Source: BJHQ01 sp964654285
GTDB taxonomy: Bacteria; Planctomycetota; UBA11346
Reading direction: 5' to 3'
DNA: 64,000 nucleotides
Assembly: GCA_964654285.1 (NCBI GenBank)
Contig: CAZZJC010000027.1
Coordinates: 1 to 64,000 of the forward strand
Positions 18,459 to 27,227 of the stretch are shown here, piece after piece (position 1 is the stretch's first letter; each line of letters starts with the position of its first letter). The notes under the pieces are model-generated. The model searched no databases and was not told where the DNA came from. It was given only the letters and a program-made list of their open reading frames with translations. Made by a program: the position numbers and the translations under genes.

Positions 18459-19171
18459 CCGTTCCTGCGCCCACCGCCGCCCCGGTCCGGATCGCGGTCC
18501 CGTTCTTCCTTGCCCACCTCATGCATTGCCTGATCGGGATCGTCGTGCTGCGCACGGTGGCACGCTTCTGCGCCCGCGCGCGGGTGCGTTGGGCGCGCGG
18601 CATCCCGGTCGACGGTCCGGTGCTGCTGGCGTCGAACCACCGCAGCTACTTCGATCCGCCCTTCGCGGCGATCTGGCGCCGGGGCGCGGTGTGCTATTTC
18701 GCGCGCGAAGACCTGTGGCGCAACCCGCTCTTCGCCACCCTGCTCAACATCTTCCACGGTATTCCGGTCAACCGTGACAAGCCGGCGGCGTCGAGCACCG
18801 CGGGCGCGATCCAGCGCCTGCGCGCCGGCCTGCCGGTGCTGGTCTTCCCCGAAGGCACCCGCACCCGCGACGGCAGGCTCGGCCGCCTGCGTGCCGGTCC
18901 GGCGCTCATGGCCCGGCGCGCCCGCGTGCCGGTGATCCCGGTGTACCTGCACCGCACGGAAGGCTTCTGGCCACGCGGTTCCGCGCTGCCACGCATCGCG
19001 GCGCCGCCGATGGAGGTGCGCTACGGCCGGCCCATCGTGGCCCCGGCGCACCTGCCGGAACGCTGGCAGGACGAATACATCACCCGTTATCTGCAGCGCT
19101 GGATGGAACGGCAGGAGGCCGAACTGCTCGGCGGGCGGCGGCGGTCTCAGCCCGCGCGGCCGGTGCGGTAG
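18455..19171 (+). CDS. plsC: 1-acyl-sn-glycerol-3-phosphate acyltransferase (PlsC family)
   Basis: Acylates lysophosphatidic acid to phosphatidic acid at the inner membrane. 238 residues. The HX4D catalytic motif is NHRSYFD (His62, Asp67), and the substrate motif FPEGTRT is at 131-137. A hydrophobic N-terminal helix (PFFLAHLMHCLIGIVVLRTV) anchors the enzyme. It is translationally coupled to the HAD gene upstream. Its last 25 bp overlap the end of the convergent amidase gene. Related acyltransferases of the same fold exist, so substrate specificity is inferred. Confidence 0.87.
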   Translation: MTVPAPTAAPVRIAVPFFLAHLMHCLIGIVVLRTVARFCARARVRWARGIPVDGPVLLASNHRSYFDPPFAAIWRRGAVCYFAREDLWRNPLFATLLNIFHGIPVNRDKPAASSTAGAIQRLRAGLPVLVFPEGTRTRDGRLGRLRAGPALMARRARVPVIPVYLHRTEGFWPRGSALPRIAAPPMEVRYGRPIVAPAHLPERWQDEYITRYLQRWMERQEAELLGGRRRSQPARPVR

Positions 19172-20025
19172 TCCTTCAGCCAGGCGAACAACGCGTCGCC
19201 GGGGCAGGAGCTCGCACTCAGTTCGCGGTGGCCATAGACCTGGGTCAGCGAAAGACCGAAGCGGCTGCGGCTGTCGTCGAGGAAGGCGCGCAGGGCGCGC
19301 AGCTGCTTCGGCGTCGGCAGCTTGTGCATGAAGTCGCCCATCACCGCGATGCCGAGATTGTTGCTGTTGTTGTGCAGGGTGTGGGTGCCCTTGAAGTGGG
19401 CTGGGCGACCCTCGTAGATGTTGCAGATGCCGTCGTCGCGGCCGACCAGGTAGTGGTAGCCGATCGACGGCCAGTGCCGGCCTGAGCGATGGTAGTTGTC
19501 GATGCGCTTGAGCAGTTCGGCATCGGGCACCCCGGCGAGGCCGGGCGTCTCGTCGGTATGGTGCACGGTGATCTTCAGCACCTTGCCCATCGCCTCGCGC
19601 TTGGGCCCGATCTTGGCGTCGGTCCACGATGATCGCGGTACGAGGCGATATGGTTCGCCGTCGCTCACGGCTTCGGGTGCGCTGGGCTTGGTCACCGGCG
19701 TCGCTCCGATGATCGCGATCGCGCCGGGCAGCCAGAGCCGGGTGCCGGGTTGCAGGCGGTCGCTGGAAAGCCGGTTCGCCTCCTTGATGTCTGCGACCGG
19801 GATGCCGGCCCGGCGACTGATCGCGGCGAGCGTGTCGCCGCGTTCGACGGTGTAGAACAGCCCGCTGTCGCCGCCGATCGTCTCGGGTCCACCTGGGCGC
19901 ACCGGCGTGATCGGGGCGTATTCCTGGTTCTGCGGGGTGCGGATGCAACCCGAGGCGAGCACGGCGGCGGTGCCGACCAGGAATCCGCGCCGGGTGATGC
20001 GGGTGGACCGTTCTGCGGAGGGCAT
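19147..20025 (-). CDS. Tat/lipobox-type LysM N-acetylmuramoyl-L-alanine amidase
   Basis: 292 residues. The N-terminus STRITRRGFLVGTAAVLASGC joins a twin-Arg-like motif to a lipobox, so it is probably an exported lipoprotein. A LysM domain (about 57-100: YTVERGDTLAAISRRAGIP, then LQPGTRLWLP) binds peptidoglycan. An amidase_2/PGRP domain follows with zinc-site and catalytic stretches KITVHHTDETP, SIGYHYLVGRDDG, HTLHNNSNNLGIAVMGDF and YGHRELSASSCPGD. It cleaves the lactyl-Ala bond of peptidoglycan in cell-wall turnover. It is convergent with plsC, overlapping it by 25 bp. Confidence 0.92.
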   Translation of the reverse strand: MPSAERSTRITRRGFLVGTAAVLASGCIRTPQNQEYAPITPVRPGGPETIGGDSGLFYTVERGDTLAAISRRAGIPVADIKEANRLSSDRLQPGTRLWLPGAIAIIGATPVTKPSAPEAVSDGEPYRLVPRSSWTDAKIGPKREAMGKVLKITVHHTDETPGLAGVPDAELLKRIDNYHRSGRHWPSIGYHYLVGRDDGICNIYEGRPAHFKGTHTLHNNSNNLGIAVMGDFMHKLPTPKQLRALRAFLDDSRSRFGLSLTQVYGHRELSASSCPGDALFAWLKDYRTGRAG

Positions 20026-20077
20026 GGGCGGATGCTGGGTGATCGGCCCGTTTCGGCAACCGGCCCGTCGCCGGCCT

Positions 20078-22306
20078 TCAGCGTCCGAGCAGCGTCAACA
20101 GGCCCGCCTCGTCGATCACCGTGACGCCAAGTTCCTGCGCCTTGGCCAGCTTCGATCCCGCGTCGGAACCGGCAACGACATAGTCGGTCTTCTTCGAGAC
20201 CGAACCCGCGCAGCGACCGCCGGCGGCGGTGATGAGCTTCTCCGCCGCGTCGCGGCTGAGCGTCGGCAGGGTGCCGGTGAGGACGAAAGCCTTGCCGGCG
20301 ACGCCGGCCACCGCCAGCACCTCCGCCTGCGGCTGGTCGAGACGGACGCCGGCGGTCTTGAGCCGTTCGACCGTGGCGACCACCGCCTCGCTGGTCAGCG
20401 CGGCGAACAGCGGGGTCGCGGTGTCCTCGTCCATCTGGGCGATGGGCTGGACGTTGAGCGCCTCGCGTTCGGCGTCGAGCGCCTTGGATTTCTTCTTGCT
20501 GACCGCGAGCACCGCGCTGCGGTCGCCGGCGCGGTAGCTGCGTGCGAACGCGAGCAGCGCCTGCCATGAGCCGAAGCGCGCGGCGAGATCAGCCGCCAGC
20601 TTCTCGCCCAGGCGCGGGATGCTCAGCCCCAGCAGGACGCGGGCGAGGCCGCGCGCGCGGCTTTCGGCCAGCGCACTGATCAGGTTGCTGGCGTTCTTGG
20701 GGCCGAAGGTGCGGCGCTTGCCGTTGGTATCGGTTTCCATCTCCAACGGCGCGAGCTGGTCGGCGGTGAGGGCGAAGAGCTGGTCCGGCGCGGCGACTCC
20801 CAGGCGGTCGACGAGCTGGTCGACCACCGCCGCGCCGAGGCCCCGGATGTCGAGCGCGGCCCGGCTGGCGAAGTGGCGCAGGCGCTCGCGCACCTGGGCC
20901 GGGCAGGAGAAATTCGGGCAGAGGTGGCCGACCGCCTCGGCGGTGCGCTCCTCGACCACCGCGCCGCCGCAGGCCGGGCAGGCGGTGGGCCAGGGCACGG
21001 GCAGCGTGCCGGACGGGCGGCGATCGATCACGACCGATACGACCTGCGGGATGATCTCGCCGGCCTTCTCCACCAGCACGGTGTCGCCGACGCGCACGTC
21101 CTTGCGTTCGATCTCGCCGAAATTGTGCAGGCTGGCGCGCGCCACGGTGGTGCCGGCCACGAACACCGGTTCCAGCTCGGCGACCGGGGTCAGCTTGCCG
21201 GTCTTGCCGACCTGGACGGTGATCGCGCGCAGCACGGTGGCGCGGCGCTCGGGCGGGAACTTGTAGGCGATGGCCCAGCGCGGGTGGTGCTCGGTCGCGC
21301 CGAGTTCGTCCTGGCGCGAGGTGTCGTCGAGCTTGAGCACCATGCCGTCGATGTCGTGGTCGAGACGCGGCCGTTCGCCGACGAATTCCAGGCAGTGGCG
21401 GTAGGCCGCCACGACGCCCTGCAGCCGGCGTGCGCCGGGATGCACCTGGAACCCCCGTGCTTTCAGCCAGGCGATGCGCTCCCACTGGCTCGCGGGCAGC
21501 GCGACGCCCTCGGCCCAGGCGATGTGGTAGAGGAAGCTCGCCACCCCGACGCCGGCGAGCGAGGCCGGATCCTTGCGCTTGATCAGGCCGGCGCAGCCGT
21601 TGCGCGGATTGATGAGCGGCGCCTCGCCCGCGGCGACCAGCTTGCGGTTGTGGGCGTCGAAGGCCGCCCGCGGCAGGTAGAGCTCGCCACGCACCTCGAA
21701 GCGGCCGGCGACGGCAACGCGTTCCGGGGCCGCGCCGGCGGCACGCACCTGGGCGGTGACATCATCGCCGGCAACTCCGTCGCCACGGGTCACCGCCTGC
21801 ACCAGGGTGCCGTCAGCGTAGGTCAGGCTGACCGAGATGCCGTCGATCTTCGGCTCGATGGTGAGGTCGAGCTCGGCCGCCTCGTCGAGACCGAGCGCCT
21901 TGGCGGTGCGCCGCTGCCACTGTTCGAGCTGGCCGAGCGCGAACGCCTTGCGCGCACCCCGGCCGGATTCGGTCAGCGCGTCGCCCGGGATCTGCTCCGG
22001 CCGGGGGTCGGCCCCGTCGACGAGCTGGTCGGGCCAGGTCGCGGCCTTTTCCAGCGACAGCATGGGCTGGCGGTGGCGCACCTTGGCGAAGCCCTCGCGA
22101 TGGTCGTCGCCGAGCGAGCGGGTGTAGCGCTCGGCCTCGGCGAGTCCCAGGCGGTCGGCCAGGGCGTCGTAGTCGCGGCGCAGCGCATCGTAGTCGGCAT
22201 CGCTGATGACAGGTGCGGCCTGGGCGTAGTACAGCTCGTCGTGGCGTTTGAGCTCGGCTGCCAGGCGGACGAGTTCGGCAACATCAGGGGCCGGGGAGGG
22301 GGGCAT
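20078..22306 (-). CDS. ligA: NAD-dependent DNA ligase LigA
   Basis: Seals nicks in replication and repair. 742 residues from ATG 22306; GTG 22312 would add two. Order: Ia domain; nucleotidyltransferase with the AMP-accepting Lys153 in EPKIDGIS; OB fold (GKTGKLTPVAELEPV, LHNFGEI); four-Cys zinc finger (CPACGG to CPNFSCPAQ); helix-hairpin-helix domain; C-terminal BRCT (FVLTGTLPTLSRDAA). It is longer than the usual 670 residues. About 33 extra residues follow PMLSLEKA (89-121), and a Lys-rich insertion (KKKSKALDAEREAL) sits in the HhH region. It is divergent from rpsA. Confidence 0.96.
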   Translation of the reverse strand: MPPSPAPDVAELVRLAAELKRHDELYYAQAAPVISDADYDALRRDYDALADRLGLAEAERYTRSLGDDHREGFAKVRHRQPMLSLEKAATWPDQLVDGADPRPEQIPGDALTESGRGARKAFALGQLEQWQRRTAKALGLDEAAELDLTIEPKIDGISVSLTYADGTLVQAVTRGDGVAGDDVTAQVRAAGAAPERVAVAGRFEVRGELYLPRAAFDAHNRKLVAAGEAPLINPRNGCAGLIKRKDPASLAGVGVASFLYHIAWAEGVALPASQWERIAWLKARGFQVHPGARRLQGVVAAYRHCLEFVGERPRLDHDIDGMVLKLDDTSRQDELGATEHHPRWAIAYKFPPERRATVLRAITVQVGKTGKLTPVAELEPVFVAGTTVARASLHNFGEIERKDVRVGDTVLVEKAGEIIPQVVSVVIDRRPSGTLPVPWPTACPACGGAVVEERTAEAVGHLCPNFSCPAQVRERLRHFASRAALDIRGLGAAVVDQLVDRLGVAAPDQLFALTADQLAPLEMETDTNGKRRTFGPKNASNLISALAESRARGLARVLLGLSIPRLGEKLAADLAARFGSWQALLAFARSYRAGDRSAVLAVSKKKSKALDAEREALNVQPIAQMDEDTATPLFAALTSEAVVATVERLKTAGVRLDQPQAEVLAVAGVAGKAFVLTGTLPTLSRDAAEKLITAAGGRCAGSVSKKTDYVVAGSDAGSKLAKAQELGVTVIDEAGLLTLLGR

Positions 22307-22611
22307 GGCCACGATTCTGGACCGGTTGGCTGCCCGGCAACGCAGGCGGCGGTCCGGAACGCGCCGTTGCGGCCCCGACTTGGCAGCCGATGGGTGATTT
22401 CCGGTCCGCCAGGATGGGCAGGCCCGGCTGGATTTGACAACCCGGCCCGACTGCTAACCTGCTCGCCCTCTGCACCGCTCGCTGCTGCTTTCCGGGGTGT
22501 TCCCGGCGGGCCACGAGCACCACCCAGGCCCCCGGTTCCCGCCGGACGTGCCACAGATCCCCGGCCGGCGGGCCCAGACGCCAGGACAACGGGGGAAATC
22601 AGGGAAAACAC
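22307..22611. other. divergent ligA-rpsA intergenic region
   Basis: 305 bp without a gene. It holds the rpsA promoter candidate at 22434-22460 and a long C-rich 5' leader of rpsA of about 145 nt. No clear promoter for ligA was found on the minus strand. Confidence 0.7.
22434..22460 (+). promoter_or_regulatory. rpsA promoter (sigma-70 type, extended -10)
   Basis: A perfect -35 TTGACA (22434-22439) and -10 TAACCT (22455-22460), preceded by TGC as in an extended -10. The spacer is 15 bp, slightly short. It would start rpsA mRNA near 22467. Confidence 0.6.
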
Positions 22612-24246
22612 ATGTCAATCCGCACCCCCCGCATCAACGTCGTCGATGACGTGCTGATGGCGACCGAGCTCGAGGCCGCCTACGGCCCCGACGCCGAGAA
22701 GCTCATCGCCGCCAGCATCGGCAGCGGCGGCAAGGACCAGTTCGAAGCCCGCTCGATCGTGACCGGCTTCGTGGTCGGCCATCACAACGACGACATCGTC
22801 GTCGACATCGGCTACAAGTCCGAAGGCTGCGTCCCCAAGGAAGAATTCAATGAAGCCGAGGTGCCGGTCGGCACCAAGGTCCAGGTCATGGTCGTCGAGG
22901 TGAAGCCGAACGGCGAACTCGCCCTGTCCAAGCGCCAGGCCGACCTCCAGATCGGCTGGAACCAGGTCCTGGGCGCCAACAAGGAAGGCGACCGGGTCAA
23001 AGGCAAGGTCCTGCGCAAGATCAAGGGCGGCCTGCTCGTCGACATCGGCGTGCCGGTCTTCCTGCCAGCATCCCAGGTCGATCTGCGCCGCGCGCCGGAC
23101 GTCGGCGAATACATCGGGCAGACCGTCGAGGCCGAGATCATCAAGATCGATGCCGAGCGCAAGAACATCGTGGTCTCGCGCCGCAAGGTGCTGGAAGAGG
23201 AGCGCAAGAAGAACCGCGAGAACCTGGTCAAGGAACTCCACGTCGGCGACCTGCGCGAAGGCGTGGTCAAGAACATCACCGACTTCGGCGCCTTCATCGA
23301 TCTCGGCGGTCTCGACGGCCTCCTCCACATCACCGACATGTCGTGGGGCCGGGTCAACCATCCGAGCGAAGTGGTCCACATCGGCCAGCACATCGAGATC
23401 GTGGTCCTCGACTACGACAGCGAACGCGGCCGCATCAGCCTGGGTCTCAAGCAGAAGACCCGCAACCCGTGGGAAGGCATCGGCGAACGCTACCCGATCG
23501 GCTCCACGCACGAGGGCGCGGTCGTCAACCTGATGACCTATGGCGCCTTCGTGAAGCTCGAAGACGGCATCGAAGGCCTCGTCCACGTCAGCGAGATGAG
23601 CTGGACCCGCACCGTCACCCACCCGAACGAGGTGGTGAAGGTCGGCGACAAGGTCAAGGCGATGATCCTCGAGATCGACCACGAGAAGCAGGAGATCTCG
23701 CTCGGCATGAAGCAGGCCGAGAACAACCCGTGGGACACCATCAAGGACCGCTACCCGACGGGCAAGCAGGTGACCGGCAAGGTCAAGAACATGACCACCT
23801 ACGGCGCCTTCATCGAGGTCGAGCCCGGCATCGAGGGCCTGCTGCATGTCAACGACATCAGCTGGACCAAGAAGGTCACCCATCCGTCGACCGAGTTCCA
23901 GAAGGACCAGGTCCTGACCTGCACCGTCCTGGAGATCGACAAGGAACGCCAGCGCATCTCGCTCGGCCTCAAGCAGATGACCGCCGACCCCTGGGTCAGC
24001 GACATCCCGCAGAAGCTGAAGAAGGGCACCCCCTGCGTCGGCAAGGTGACCAAGGTCACCAACTTCGGCGTCTTCATCGACATCATGGAAGGCCTCGAAG
24101 GCCTGCTCCACGTCTCGGAGATGGATGCCAAGGCGGCGGCCAACCCCGAGGCCGCGTTGACCATCGGCCAGGAAGTGAAGGTCAAGGTCATCAATGTCGA
24201 CCTGGAGACCCGCAAGATCGGCCTGTCCATGAAGGACGTCGGCTGA
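22612..24246 (+). CDS. rpsA: 30S ribosomal protein S1
   Basis: Binds mRNA leaders on the 30S subunit and aids initiation. 544 residues with six S1 (OB) repeats, starting at about 48, 130, 213, 300, 387 and 474. Repeated signatures are NITDFGAFIDLGGLDGLLH, LMTYGAFVKLEDGIEGLVH, NMTTYGAFIEVEPGIEGLLH and VTNFGVFIDIMEGLEGLLH. AGGGAA precedes the ATG. It has its own promoter and ends at a very strong terminator, so it is probably a single-gene unit. The length and the six-domain form match the classical full-length S1. Confidence 0.97.
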   Translation: MSIRTPRINVVDDVLMATELEAAYGPDAEKLIAASIGSGGKDQFEARSIVTGFVVGHHNDDIVVDIGYKSEGCVPKEEFNEAEVPVGTKVQVMVVEVKPNGELALSKRQADLQIGWNQVLGANKEGDRVKGKVLRKIKGGLLVDIGVPVFLPASQVDLRRAPDVGEYIGQTVEAEIIKIDAERKNIVVSRRKVLEEERKKNRENLVKELHVGDLREGVVKNITDFGAFIDLGGLDGLLHITDMSWGRVNHPSEVVHIGQHIEIVVLDYDSERGRISLGLKQKTRNPWEGIGERYPIGSTHEGAVVNLMTYGAFVKLEDGIEGLVHVSEMSWTRTVTHPNEVVKVGDKVKAMILEIDHEKQEISLGMKQAENNPWDTIKDRYPTGKQVTGKVKNMTTYGAFIEVEPGIEGLLHVNDISWTKKVTHPSTEFQKDQVLTCTVLEIDKERQRISLGLKQMTADPWVSDIPQKLKKGTPCVGKVTKVTNFGVFIDIMEGLEGLLHVSEMDAKAAANPEAALTIGQEVKVKVINVDLETRKIGLSMKDVG

Positions 24247-24287
24247 TCGCCTGAGGCCAGCCTCCTGACGCGCGCCGTGCGGTGCGC

Positions 24288-24335
24288 CGGAAAGCAAAGA
24301 CCGTCCGGATGTTTCCGGACGGTCTTTGCTTTCCG
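24288..24335. terminator. bidirectional terminator between rpsA and the topoisomerase gene
   Basis: A 22-bp perfect stem (24288-24309 with 24314-24335) closed by the loop TGTT. One arm is A-rich near its base (GGAAAGCAAAGACC) and the other is T-rich (GGTCTTTGCTTTCC). It therefore serves both rpsA (plus) and the convergent minus-strand gene. It is the strongest hairpin seen in the window. Confidence 0.85.
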
Positions 24336-24379
24336 TCTTGGACGGTTTGCGTTGGCGAGCCGCGCGGCTCGCGGTGGGA

Positions 24380-26344
24380 CTACGGGGTCTTCGCCACCAC
24401 GATCTTGGCGGTCGGCTTGTCACCGATGCGGGTTCCGCGCGCGCCCAGGCCGCACGGTTCGATGGTCGCGAGATCGACGGTGTTCTCATGCACGCGTTGA
24501 TTCTTGGCGGGGGCGTAGTGCACGGTGCAGATGCCGCCCGGCTGGGCCGACAGCCAGTCGATGCGGCCGTCGCGATCCTTGATCAGCTCGTATTCCTTGT
24601 CCTTGATGAAGCCCTGGATGGTGACCCGTTTGGCCCAGGGCATCTTCTCGCCATCGCGGTAGACGCAGGTGAAGGTGAAGCCCTTCTCCTGGTCGAGCAC
24701 GTCGAGATGGATGATCTTGCCTTCGAGCACGGTCTTCTCGGGCGGAGCGATGACCTTGTACATGCCATCCTGGAAGATCACCAGGATGCGGTCGTATTCG
24801 CTGACCTTGAGATCGCGGTCGTAGGTCTTCACCGACGAACCGAAGAAGCCGGTGCTCGAATCGTAGCCGAGGCGGATGTTGGCGTTCGCCACCGCCTTCT
24901 TGTCGACCTCCTCCAGTTCGCGCACCTTGGTCCGGCGCGGGAACATCTTGGCGTACTTGTCATGGATGCCCTGGATCCACGCGATCGCGGTGCCGGTGAG
25001 ATCCTTGAGCTTCGCCTTCACGCTCGCGATCGCGCGCACGATGTCGTCGATGTCGCGCCGGTTCTGGTCGATGTCCCACTGGCTGATCCGCTTGATGCGG
25101 ATGTCCAGCAGCCTCGCGACATCCTGGTCGGTGAGGTCGCGGATGAAGAGGGCGCGGAACGGTTCCAGGCCGGTGCGCACCGCCGCATCCACCGCCTCGG
25201 CGGTCTTCGCGGTCTCGATGCGCTTGTAGACCCGGTTCTCGATGAAGATCTGCTCCAGGGTCAATTGATGCTGCTTGTCGAGCAGTCCCGCAAGTTCGTG
25301 CTCGAGTTCCGCCTTGATGATGCGCACCAGTTCCCGCGTGCAGGCGGCGAGGATCTGCGACACCGTGAGTTCGGCCGGCTTGCGCTCGCGGATCACCACG
25401 ATGTTGGAGTTCACCCCGACCTCGCAGTCGGTGTAGGCGTAGAGCTGCGGGATGACCTCGCTGGCATAAGCGCCGCGTGCCAGGTTCAGCAGGATCTCGA
25501 CCCGTTCGCCGGTGCGGTCCTCGATCTTCGAGATCTTGACCTTGCCCTTTTCCGCCGCGGTCTCGATCGACGCCATCAGCGCATCCGTGGTGGTGCCGAA
25601 CGGGATCTCGCGGATGACCACCGTCTTCTCGTCGAGCTCCTCGATCTTGGCGCGCAGCTTCACCTTGCCGCGTCCGTCATCGTATTCGCTCACATCCATC
25701 AAGCCGCCCTGGACGAAGTCGGGGAATATGCGCATCCTGGGCAGGGTGTCCTCGGAGCCCTTCTCGCGCCAGTGGTCGAGGATCTTGATCTGGCACAGCA
25801 GCAGTTCGCCGAGATTGTGCGGCAGGATGGTGGTCGCCATGCCGACCGCGATGCCTTCGGTGCCGAGCATGAGGATCACCGGCAGCTTCGCGGGCAGCCA
25901 TTCCGGCTCCTCATTGCGGCCGTCGTAGCTCTTCACGAACGTGGTGAGCGCCGGGTTGAAGATGGTGTCCTTGGCCAGCGGCGAGAGCCGGCATTCGATG
26001 TAGCGCGCTGCGGCGGCGCCGTCGCCGGTCACCTCGTTGCCGAAATTGCCCTGGCGCTCGATGAAATATCCGAGGTTGTCGTTGACGACCGAGCGGCCCT
26101 TGTTGGCGAGCACCACCAGGGCGTCGCCGATCGAGGCGTCGCCATGCGGATGCAGCTTCATGCACTCGCCGATGACATTGGCGACCTTGTGGAACTTGCC
26201 GTCGTCCATCGTGAAGATGGTGTGCAGGATGCGGCGCTGCACCGGCTTGCAGCCGTCGCGCAGATCCGGGATGGCGCGGTCCACCACCACATACGAGGCA
26301 TATTCGAGGAAATTGCGCCGCATTAGCGGTTCAAGGTAGGTCAT
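24380..26344 (-). CDS. parC: type IIA topoisomerase subunit A (short ParC/GyrA-like)
   Basis: DNA cleavage-religation subunit that decatenates or relaxes DNA with a GyrB/ParE partner. 654 residues, shorter than typical GyrA or ParC. N-terminal sequence YASYVVVDRAIPDLRDG and the winged-helix stretch MKLHPHGDASIGDALVVLA are diagnostic. The catalytic Tyr115 is in AARYIECRL. IAVGMATTILPHNLGEL and the long coiled coil follow, and the C-terminal propeller is abbreviated. No GyrA-box (QRRGGKG-like) is visible, which argues for the topoisomerase-IV type. No subunit B gene lies next to it. The start is MTYLEPLM at 26344, where homology begins. Confidence 0.88.
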   Translation of the reverse strand: MTYLEPLMRRNFLEYASYVVVDRAIPDLRDGCKPVQRRILHTIFTMDDGKFHKVANVIGECMKLHPHGDASIGDALVVLANKGRSVVNDNLGYFIERQGNFGNEVTGDGAAAARYIECRLSPLAKDTIFNPALTTFVKSYDGRNEEPEWLPAKLPVILMLGTEGIAVGMATTILPHNLGELLLCQIKILDHWREKGSEDTLPRMRIFPDFVQGGLMDVSEYDDGRGKVKLRAKIEELDEKTVVIREIPFGTTTDALMASIETAAEKGKVKISKIEDRTGERVEILLNLARGAYASEVIPQLYAYTDCEVGVNSNIVVIRERKPAELTVSQILAACTRELVRIIKAELEHELAGLLDKQHQLTLEQIFIENRVYKRIETAKTAEAVDAAVRTGLEPFRALFIRDLTDQDVARLLDIRIKRISQWDIDQNRRDIDDIVRAIASVKAKLKDLTGTAIAWIQGIHDKYAKMFPRRTKVRELEEVDKKAVANANIRLGYDSSTGFFGSSVKTYDRDLKVSEYDRILVIFQDGMYKVIAPPEKTVLEGKIIHLDVLDQEKGFTFTCVYRDGEKMPWAKRVTIQGFIKDKEYELIKDRDGRIDWLSAQPGGICTVHYAPAKNQRVHENTVDLATIEPCGLGARGTRIGDKPTAKIVVAKTP

Positions 26345-26469
26345 GGAAACATCCGGGGTTGGCGAAGGAGCGCAGCATGGCGGCCCTCGTTGATCGGCAA
26401 GTGGGGGTGTCCACCGGCACGGACGCTGCCGTGAACCGGGCATTCCGCGGCGGGGATCGGCGTGATTCT

Positions 26470-26505
26470 ATGGAAGTGGGAATGGAGGTCAGCGGAAACT
26501 TCCAT
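26470..26505. promoter_or_regulatory. inverted repeat upstream of the HTH/Lys-Ala-rich gene
   Basis: ATGGAAGT (26470-26477) and its exact complement ACTTCCAT (26498-26505) are separated by 20 bp. They lie just upstream of the -10-like TAGTAT and could be an operator, possibly for autoregulation. Confidence 0.4.
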
Positions 26506-26524
26506 GGACATTTTCCAAGAACCA

Positions 26525-26530
26525 TAGTAT
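26525..26530 (+). promoter_or_regulatory. -10 element close to the ATG at 26540
   Basis: TAGTAT ends ten bases before the ATG, and there is no Shine-Dalgarno sequence in between. If it is the real -10, transcription would start within a few bases of the start codon and give a leaderless mRNA. The -35 is weak. Confidence 0.45.
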
Positions 26531-26539
26531 GCTGCGCCC

Positions 26540-27016
26540 ATGAGTACCCCACTATCAGCCGCCATTCTCGAGAAAAAGAAGGCCGACGGCCTCTCCTCGA
26601 TCGGCGCGCTTGCTGACGCCATCGGCGTCGGCTATTCCTCCCTCGATGGTTTGCTGCGCAAAGGCACCAAACCCAACAAGGCCACGCGCAGCAAGTATGC
26701 GAAGTGGCTGGGCGTCTCGGAAACCGAGATCGACGCCCTCTCGGCGGGCAAGGCGAAGGCCGCCCCGGCGAAGAAGAAGGCCAGCAAGCCTGCGGGCAAA
26801 TCCGCCAAGGCCAAGCCGGTCGCCAAATCGGCGAAGCCCGCAGGCAAGGCGAAGGTCGCCCCCAAGGCCGCCCCCAAGGCCTCGCGCGGTCCCGCCGGCA
26901 TCCTCGCCGAGGCGATCGATGTCGTCGGTAGCCTGGTGAGCGACGATCTCGCCATCGCGGTCCACGAGGCCGACGAAGGCACTCGCGAAGTCATCGCCCG
27001 CATCCTGGGCTGCTGA
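26540..27016 (+). CDS. small HTH-like protein with histone-H1-like Lys/Ala-rich linker
   Basis: 158 residues in three parts. Residues 1-65 look like a short helix-turn-helix/phage-repressor type fold (LSSIGALADAIGVGYSSLDGLL, then RSKYAKWLGVSETEIDAL). Residues 69-118 are a Lys/Ala/Pro tract (KKKASKPAGKSAKAKPVAK and more) like histone H1 tails. Residues 120-158 form a C-terminal helix pair ending in EVIARILGC. I infer DNA binding, possibly nucleoid-associated or regulatory. The ATG is the only sensible start and lacks a Shine-Dalgarno sequence. An inverted repeat and a close -10 lie upstream. Confidence 0.75.
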   Translation: MSTPLSAAILEKKKADGLSSIGALADAIGVGYSSLDGLLRKGTKPNKATRSKYAKWLGVSETEIDALSAGKAKAAPAKKKASKPAGKSAKAKPVAKSAKPAGKAKVAPKAAPKASRGPAGILAEAIDVVGSLVSDDLAIAVHEADEGTREVIARILGC

Positions 27017-27025
27017 TCCGTCGCA

Positions 27026-27062
27026 CCGGAACCGGAGCGCGCCGAGGCCGCTCCGGTTCCGG
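27026..27062 (+). terminator. 14-bp stem hairpin after the HTH/Lys-Ala-rich gene
   Basis: CCGGAACCGGAGCG (27026-27039) pairs perfectly with 27049-27062 across a 9-nt loop, 10 bp after the stop codon. No T-run follows, but the position and stem strength suggest a terminator. The remaining 160 bases to rpoD contain its promoter. Confidence 0.55.
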
Positions 27063-27200
27063 GCTCTGCGTCCCCGCTCCGTCAAGTGCCCGGGCCATTC
27101 CGGGACGGATCGCGGGTGGCGATGGAATTCCTGCTCAATCTCCTGGTTTTTACGGTCGGATCGGATCAGAGCCGGTTGTCGTGCATCCCCAGTGTCGGTC

Positions 27201-27227
27201 TTGCTCCAGCAGTGGGCGCAATATAAT
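27201..27227 (+). promoter_or_regulatory. rpoD promoter with perfect -10
   Basis: A perfect TATAAT at 27222-27227 with TTGCTC at 27201-27206 (spacer 15 bp). Transcription would begin near 27234, which rules out the earliest possible start codon of the rpoD frame (TTG 27227). Confidence 0.6.

Noticed and set aside
22615..24489. Minus-strand open frame of 624 codons opposite rpsA
   Set aside because: Antisense to six well-conserved S1 repeats; its repeats are only a reflection of them.
24326..26326. Plus-strand open frame of 666 codons opposite the topoisomerase gene
   Set aside because: The minus-strand product has the catalytic Tyr and conserved ParC motifs, and the plus frame has none.
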